From assembly GCF_023284065.1 (NCBI RefSeq), contig NZ_JAKIKP010000002.1, positions 248,001-312,000 on the forward strand: 64,000 nt of DNA, given 5' to 3'. The DNA is from Shewanella gaetbuli (GTDB lineage: Bacteria; Pseudomonadota; Gammaproteobacteria; Enterobacterales; Shewanellaceae). The number at the start of each line of letters is the position of its first letter. The stretch's first letter is position 1. The position numbers and the translations under genes are program-made. Below, one piece after another: positions 59,124-64,000 of this stretch. The notes under the pieces are model-generated. The model did no database searches. It saw nothing but the letters and a program-made list of their open reading frames with translations, and had not been told where the DNA came from.

Positions 59124-60293
59124 TTAATTAGCAAAAACAACTCTGCCATTAATAAAGGTCTGACTGACTTGGTTATTTTGATCAAGTAATACAAAATCAG
59201 CTTTGTAACCCGCTTGAATGTAGCCTATTGGAGCGATATGGCTATTTTTCTGGTCTATACCTAAAAATTGCGCAGGGTATAACGAGCCCATGCGAATCGC
59301 TTCATCATGTCCCATACCAAGCATACTTACGGTATTATTCACCGCCCCCACCATATCAAGCACACAACCTGCCAACTCCCCTGACGGAGCATTCAGTCGG
59401 TCACCTTGCCTAACCACTTGGGTACCAAACAATTCAAAGCTAGCATTTTCGCTCATACCAACGGGTGGCATGGCATCGGTGACCAACATCACTTTGCCAC
59501 GAGGCTTAGCATTAATGGCTATTTTAGCTGCGGCACTATGCACATGGTGGCCGTCAACAATTAGGCCACACCAAGCTTGCTGGTTTTCTAGTGCTGCGCC
59601 AACCATACCCGGCTCTCGCGAACCTAAAGCTGACATAGCATTAAATAAATGAGTAAAGCCGGTTGCCCCGGCATCAAGTGCCGCGACCACGGTTTCGTAA
59701 TCAGCATTTGAATGACCTAAGCAGACATGAACTCCGGCATTAACGAGGGTTTTAATTACCTCAGTTGACACGTTTTCAGGCGCGAGTGTGACCACTTTAA
59801 TCCCTAGATCTTGGCGACTAAAAATGGCAAGTTCTTCCTCAGAAATTTGACGAATAAACTGTTTTGGATGCACCCCTTTTTTAGGAACGCTTAAATGCGG
59901 GCCTTCAAAGTGAACCCCTAATACGCCGGCTTTATTTTGACTAATAGCCTGTGCAACCGCATCTGCTGCCTGAGCCATCACACTGACATCATCAGTAATA
60001 AGCGTAGGTAAAAAGCCTGTAGTACCGTAACGAGCATGTGCGCGGCCAATGGTTTCAATACATTCAACACTTGGGTCAGCATTAAATAATGCTCCACCGC
60101 CGCCATTAACTTGAACATCAACAAATCCTGGCGTTAACGTGCCGGTGAGTCGAGTGATTTGATTGGGTTCGACATCGGTTAATGCCTCGGCACTATCCAC
60201 AGAGGTAACACAACCAGACTCTACTGTTACGGCCATATTTTGATGAAAAGCTTCACCATCAAATAGTTGGTCAACAATCAGGATTTGTTTCAT
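59124..60293 (-). CDS. nagA: N-acetylglucosamine-6-phosphate deacetylase
   Basis: Removes acetate from GlcNAc-6-P to give GlcN-6-P. The 389-aa amidohydrolase has the opening block TPGFVDVQVNGGGGALFN. Metal and substrate residues are in GVHFEGPHLSVPKKGVH, VCLGHSNADYE and GFTHLFNAMSALGSREPG. The catalytic Asp is in VMLVTDAMPPVG. It is the third gene of the nagK-nagBII-nagA-nagX unit, and acts on the kinase product. Confidence 0.96.
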   Translation of the reverse strand: MKQILIVDQLFDGEAFHQNMAVTVESGCVTSVDSAEALTDVEPNQITRLTGTLTPGFVDVQVNGGGGALFNADPSVECIETIGRAHARYGTTGFLPTLITDDVSVMAQAADAVAQAISQNKAGVLGVHFEGPHLSVPKKGVHPKQFIRQISEEELAIFSRQDLGIKVVTLAPENVSTEVIKTLVNAGVHVCLGHSNADYETVVAALDAGATGFTHLFNAMSALGSREPGMVGAALENQQAWCGLIVDGHHVHSAAAKIAINAKPRGKVMLVTDAMPPVGMSENASFELFGTQVVRQGDRLNAPSGELAGCVLDMVGAVNNTVSMLGMGHDEAIRMGSLYPAQFLGIDQKNSHIAPIGYIQAGYKADFVLLDQNNQVSQTFINGRVVFAN

Positions 60294-60342
60294 ATTATTC
60301 TCGTTATTTTTGTTTTATTAACACTATGACGAATAGTCAATA

Positions 60343-61344
60343 TTACAGTGTTTGAGTCACTTTTTTCAGACCCGCAGGTTGATCAGGGTTAATACCTCGA
60401 GCAATGGCCACTGCAGCAACGTCAATATAAAAACGTTGTAATAAAGCTAACGGAGCCACTCTAGGGTGAATACTGTCACTGGTTTGATTCAAGTGAACTA
60501 AATCAGCACCACGCTGAGTCACATTTTCGATTTGCTCTACATGGCTTGCATAAGACTCATCATTGACACATACATCAACAATAGACAGTTTCTTTTCAAC
60601 TAATGTCACAGGGCCGTGTAAAAACTCTGCGCTACTAAACGCTTCAGCGTGAATTGAGCAAACTTCTTTCATTTTAAGCGCAATTTCTTTAGACACGGCA
60701 TAACCTAAGCCACGTCCCAAAACTACCAGGTTTTTCACATCATTTAATGACTCAGCAGTAAGCTGTGGCTCAGCATCAACCGCGGTTTGTAATGCTTGCG
60801 GTAAAGTGTCGATAGCCGTTGCTAATTCAGGGTTTTGAGTCCATTTAGCAGCCACTTGTAATATTGCTGATAAGGTTGCCAAATAGCTTTTAGTCGCTGC
60901 AACCGCTTTTTCTTCGCCAGCGCGTAATGGCACAACCACATCAACGATATCTTTAATAGGTGCGGTTTCATCATTGACTAATGCCACACAAAAAGCGCCA
61001 GCATTTTTAGCCATTCTGGCTTGTGCAAGAATGTCAGGGCTACGGCCAGATTGTGAAATCACAATCACTAAACCGCCTTCTAATTGCAGGGTTTTACCGT
61101 ATATGCTGGCAACAGATGGTGCGGCTGCAAAGGTAGGAATACCCGCTTCAATTTCAAATAAGTATTTAGCAAATACACCTGCATGATCCGACGAGCCACG
61201 GCCCACAATCATCACAAACTTAGGTTTAAATTCACGAAGTTTCTCACCCAGTTGAGTGGTGATTTGTTCATTATCCGCCAGCTGCTGTGCAATTTTTTGA
61301 GGTGCTGTGCGTGCTTCTTGTTCCATGATGGTATTGGTAGTCAT
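60343..61344 (-). CDS. nagB-II: Glucosamine-6-phosphate deaminase NagB-II (SIS family)
   Basis: Converts GlcN-6-P to fructose 6-phosphate and ammonia, replacing the unrelated NagB of E. coli. The 333-aa protein has two SIS domains like the isomerase half of GlmS: IVGRGSSDHAGVFAKYLFE and VISQSGRSPDILAQAR in the first, and VVLGRGLGYAVSKEIALKMKE with FLHGPVTLV in the second. There is no glutaminase domain. It lies between nagK and nagA, as in the Shewanella cluster where this enzyme was characterised. Confidence 0.94.
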   Translation of the reverse strand: MTTNTIMEQEARTAPQKIAQQLADNEQITTQLGEKLREFKPKFVMIVGRGSSDHAGVFAKYLFEIEAGIPTFAAAPSVASIYGKTLQLEGGLVIVISQSGRSPDILAQARMAKNAGAFCVALVNDETAPIKDIVDVVVPLRAGEEKAVAATKSYLATLSAILQVAAKWTQNPELATAIDTLPQALQTAVDAEPQLTAESLNDVKNLVVLGRGLGYAVSKEIALKMKEVCSIHAEAFSSAEFLHGPVTLVEKKLSIVDVCVNDESYASHVEQIENVTQRGADLVHLNQTSDSIHPRVAPLALLQRFYIDVAAVAIARGINPDQPAGLKKVTQTL

Positions 61345-61431
61345 AGTAAACCTTTATAAAAATTGGGATGCTGTAATTTGCTGTCGCTTAATATCATTTG
61401 GCGCCTCAATGGGGGGGAGCGCCTATTGAAG

Positions 61432-62337
61432 TTAACCGGCAATTGCAGCATTAAATTGCTTTTGGGCATACAAACACGCACCAAACTCTGGTGGTGAAAG
61501 TGATGGTGATACTTTGCTTGCTACATCCTCGTCTAACCAAGGAAGTAGCGGTTCAGCCAAGCCGCCAATCATTGAGAATCGGCTTGGATTAATTTCGAAT
61601 AACTTTCTTGCTAATGCACTGATGTATTCAGCGCCTTCAGTCACGATTGCGATGGCTACGGCATCGCCTTCGTTAGCACTCGCTAACACATAACGGGCAA
61701 GTTGAGCATAAATACTGGAAGATTTTCCGGCTAGGTTGTCGACAATACCCATGGCATTATCAACATTGAAATGGCTGAGTAATTTGTCTGTAAGGCTTGT
61801 TGAGCTGGCAAAACCATCTAAAGATAGCAACACATGCTCAGCGGCTTTCAAGCCTAACCATGCTCCGCTACCTTTATCACCTAGTGCGAAACCATGGCCG
61901 CCTAAACTGATAGAGTGCTCGCCCACATGAGAATAACCACAAGAACCGGTACCAGTAATGATAACCGCGCCATCCTCACCATTGTGCGCACCAATACAAG
62001 CTGTGTGCAGGTCAGTAGTAAGATACATAGCTTTAAATGGGTGTTGCCACTGAGCAATTTGTTGATAAAAATGGCCAACATTAACACCCGCTAGCCCTAA
62101 ACCGGCTACCAGTTCATTACAGGTTTCTATAGGTAAACCAGCATCTTTAAGAGCCAGTTCAGTCGATTGCTGTATAGATTGAAAAGTCTGCTCTAATCCA
62201 TGTAACGGATTTGCACGCCCAGCCACACCAGTACCTAACGGTTTTAAAGCTTGATTGTATATAGTTGCACGACATTTGCTGCCGCCACCGTCGATGCCAA
62301 TATAAAGCTGTGTGTTACTAAGCTGATTCTCACCCAT
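61432..62337 (-). CDS. nagK: N-acetylglucosamine kinase NagK (BadF/BadG type)
   Basis: Phosphorylates cytoplasmic GlcNAc, which is needed because uptake by NagP is not coupled to phosphorylation. The 301-aa protein has the ASKHA phosphate-1 loop YIGIDGGGSKCRATIYN, the phosphate-2 region AVIITGTGSCGYSHV, and the adenosine loop SMIGGLAEPLLPWL. It is the first gene of its unit, about 90 bases downstream of a perfect NagR operator. Confidence 0.94.
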   Translation of the reverse strand: MGENQLSNTQLYIGIDGGGSKCRATIYNQALKPLGTGVAGRANPLHGLEQTFQSIQQSTELALKDAGLPIETCNELVAGLGLAGVNVGHFYQQIAQWQHPFKAMYLTTDLHTACIGAHNGEDGAVIITGTGSCGYSHVGEHSISLGGHGFALGDKGSGAWLGLKAAEHVLLSLDGFASSTSLTDKLLSHFNVDNAMGIVDNLAGKSSSIYAQLARYVLASANEGDAVAIAIVTEGAEYISALARKLFEINPSRFSMIGGLAEPLLPWLDEDVASKVSPSLSPPEFGACLYAQKQFNAAIAG

Positions 62338-62422
62338 TACTTTTCCTTAGTATTCTGATTAAGGCTGCTATTTTTCTGATTTTACTGCCAGCCTTGAATA
62401 AGTTAAGACCATGTTACACCTA

Positions 62423-62442
62423 AAATGACAGCGTTGTCATTT
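62423..62442 (-). promoter_or_regulatory. NagR operator upstream of nagK
   Basis: AAATGACAGCGTTGTCATTT is a 20-bp near-perfect palindrome with core GACA-GCGT-TGTC, the same core type as the nagP site. A further half-site AAATGACATTT lies near 62458. It should control the nagK-nagBII-nagA-nagX transcript. Confidence 0.88.
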
Positions 62443-62544
62443 ATTTTTTTAAGTAAAAAATGACATTTTTCCGCGCCAACACCGCGCGCCTTAAAAAACA
62501 ATTGGTTACAGTAAAAGCCTGTCTATTTTCAATTGCATTTGAAA

Positions 62545-62583
62545 CAAAAAAGTCGCCAATATAACCATATTGACGACTTTATT
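62545..62583 (-). terminator. Rho-independent terminator of the hexosaminidase gene
   Basis: Arms AAAGTCG-C-CAATAT / ATATTG-A-CGACTTT (one mismatch) around AACC. On the minus strand the A run at 62545-62551 gives the U tract. Confidence 0.85.
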
Positions 62584-62603
62584 GACTCACAAAAGAGTCA
62601 CAT

Positions 62604-64000
62604 TTAATTCACAATCTGAGTGCGACCTTTACGTTTTCCGTCTGGCGAAATAGCTCTAACTTCAACAGGTGCAGATACTTTTACCGGTTCAGCATACGCC
62701 TGCCACTGTTTCCCCTGTTCTTTATACTCCAACGCAAGACCAGGAAAAGCCACATTCATTTCTAGTAAGCCATTATTGATAACCGCTCCGACTGTTGGAA
62801 TACGGTATTCAATACCCGCTTTCTCAAGTTTAGCTAACTCTTTTTGGCCTAAGTGATTGGCCATTTTTTGCCAATCTTTAGCTTGTTGTGCTCGCATTGA
62901 CTCAGTAAAGAAGCCACTGTGCTGATTGTAAACCTGCCCTTCATATTGATAAGGCACTTCCCAAGAGGGCTTATGCCATGCTCGTTCTGCAAGCATTAAT
63001 AAACGGGGGTAAATCATATATTCAGCGGTTTGATCGCTTCTTACCGTTTCACTCCATAATTGGCCTTGAATACCCGCAACCGCTTTACCTTGTTGAATCG
63101 GGCCTGAAATCAGTTTGCCATTTTCATCAACTACTTTACGGTCGTCAGCTTCAAAAGGGTTTCCTTCAATATCTTGCCACTGTTCAGCATTAGCCGGTAA
63201 GTTATCGGTCATAAAGCTAAACACTTTTTGACTATTCGTCGCTCGAGAAGCCCAGTAGTAACCATGTTCTTTAGGATCGGCTTCATAAGGGAAGTCAAAG
63301 TAAAGCACTTCAGGATTTGATAACACCGTAGCCCAACCATGATTGACTTGCTGATGAGCACGTTGATGACCTTTATGGGCGATAACATCCCAAATATTAC
63401 TCTGTGAATTACCCGGCATTTTAGCCACATTGGTATGGCTCATACCGTCACTCCAACCACCTGGCTGAATTCCTTTGTCGGCTAACATGTTTGCCACCCG
63501 CTCAATAAAGTAAGCGCCCACTTGTTTTATATCGGTAATGCCATATTCATTGTCAGCAATAAACGCTTCACAAATTGGCGACTCTAACCAAGCGCCTGCA
63601 GTTTCATCTGCTCCAATATGATAAGTCGTTAAAGGCTGCCCCGCTTTCTCATGCAGTTTTGCTATTTCTGAAACCACTTTATCAACAAAATGGTAGGTAG
63701 ACTCCATACACACGTTTAGGGTGTTGTCATCGTAATATTGCACCGAAGAGTAAACCGTGGTGTCTTGCGCATCGGTTAACAAAAACTCTTTAGCGGCGGT
63801 TTCATTACCTTGCGCCATTAAGTTCTTATAACGCACATCCATAGCCTTAATAGCAGCTCTTGAATGCCCTGGCATATCCATTGACGGTATGACTTGAATT
63901 TGACGAGCATCTGCATATTGAACCAGCTCAACATAGTCCGCCATACTATAAAAACCGTTGACAGGAGTATCGCTATTCGGGCCACTGCCTAATTGCGGTA
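62604..64000 (-). CDS. Beta-N-acetylhexosaminidase (GH20), 5' end beyond the window
   Basis: Releases GlcNAc from chitobiose and chitin oligomers, supplying the nag pathway. The frame is open to the window edge: upstream of the internal ATG 63944 it continues as PQLGSGPNSDTPVNGFYS, so the start lies beyond 64000. The GH20 catalytic Asp-Glu pair is in TTYHIGADETAGAW. VIPSMDMPGHSRAAIKAMD precedes it, and NIWDVIAHKGHQRAHQQ with QGQLWSETV follow, typical of chitobiase. The C-terminal immunoglobulin-like domain is also present. At least 465 aa lie in the window. It carries its own terminator. Confidence 0.93.
   Translation of the reverse strand, partial: PQLGSGPNSDTPVNGFYSMADYVELVQYADARQIQVIPSMDMPGHSRAAIKAMDVRYKNLMAQGNETAAKEFLLTDAQDTTVYSSVQYYDDNTLNVCMESTYHFVDKVVSEIAKLHEKAGQPLTTYHIGADETAGAWLESPICEAFIADNEYGITDIKQVGAYFIERVANMLADKGIQPGGWSDGMSHTNVAKMPGNSQSNIWDVIAHKGHQRAHQQVNHGWATVLSNPEVLYFDFPYEADPKEHGYYWASRATNSQKVFSFMTDNLPANAEQWQDIEGNPFEADDRKVVDENGKLISGPIQQGKAVAGIQGQLWSETVRSDQTAEYMIYPRLLMLAERAWHKPSWEVPYQYEGQVYNQHSGFFTESMRAQQAKDWQKMANHLGQKELAKLEKAGIEYRIPTVGAVINNGLLEMNVAFPGLALEYKEQGKQWQAYAEPVKVSAPVEVRAISPDGKRKGRTQIVN

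Overview
The window is a chromosomal segment of a gammaproteobacterium that is almost certainly a Shewanella. The evidence is gene order and gene content. The block recX-recA / mutS / rpoS-nlpD-pcm-surE-truD-ispF-ispD-ftsB-eno-pyrG-mazG-relA-rlmD / barA is laid out as in that genus. The riboflavin operon carries the ribBX variant. The chitin-sugar cluster is the nagK-nagBII-nagA-nagX-nagP-hex type described from Shewanella. Base composition looks low in GC, as in the cold-water marine species, but I cannot assign a species.

Layout. Positions 1-25.4 kb hold DNA repair (recX, recA, mutS, recN), the general stress regulon (rpoS, nlpD, relA, barA), isoprenoid genes (ispD, ispF) and core metabolism (eno, pyrG). 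Positions 25.4-33 kb hold pgpA, thiL, nusB and the riboflavin genes with nrdR and glyA, all on the minus strand. Positions 33-49 kb are a looser accessory stretch: a DUF3943 outer-membrane candidate, ettA, an RND efflux pair, a NYN protein, OsmC, a thioesterase, an aryl-sulfate sulfotransferase gene broken by an in-frame stop, a CBM9-like secreted protein and several small conserved proteins. Positions 53.7-55.7 kb hold a redoxin, a YceI protein and a cytochrome b561. Two tRNA genes (Phe, Thr) follow. Positions 56.4-64 kb are the N-acetylglucosamine/chitobiose cluster with two NagR-type operators; its hexosaminidase gene runs off the right edge.

The most unusual region is 49.3-53.5 kb. Between a decayed ISAs1-family transposase and an IS66-family fragment lies a compact AT-rich, same-strand block of four genes. 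(1) A 97-aa precursor has a double-glycine-type leader and a Gly/Ala-rich core that lacks Lys and Cys and ends in Ser. (2) A 79-aa membrane protein could be the immunity protein. (3) A roughly 553-aa protein carries motifs resembling the SelO protein-AMPylase pseudokinase fold. (4) A 139-aa protein resembles the HlyC toxin-activating acyltransferases. The layout recalls the MceJ/MceI (MchC/MchD) maturation pair of siderophore (class IIb) microcins. No siderophore glycosyltransferase or exporter is present, and the Ser-rich C-terminal tail of known members is absent. I read it as a candidate new class of post-translationally modified microcin.

All assignments come from reading motifs, lengths and gene order. 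No database search was run.
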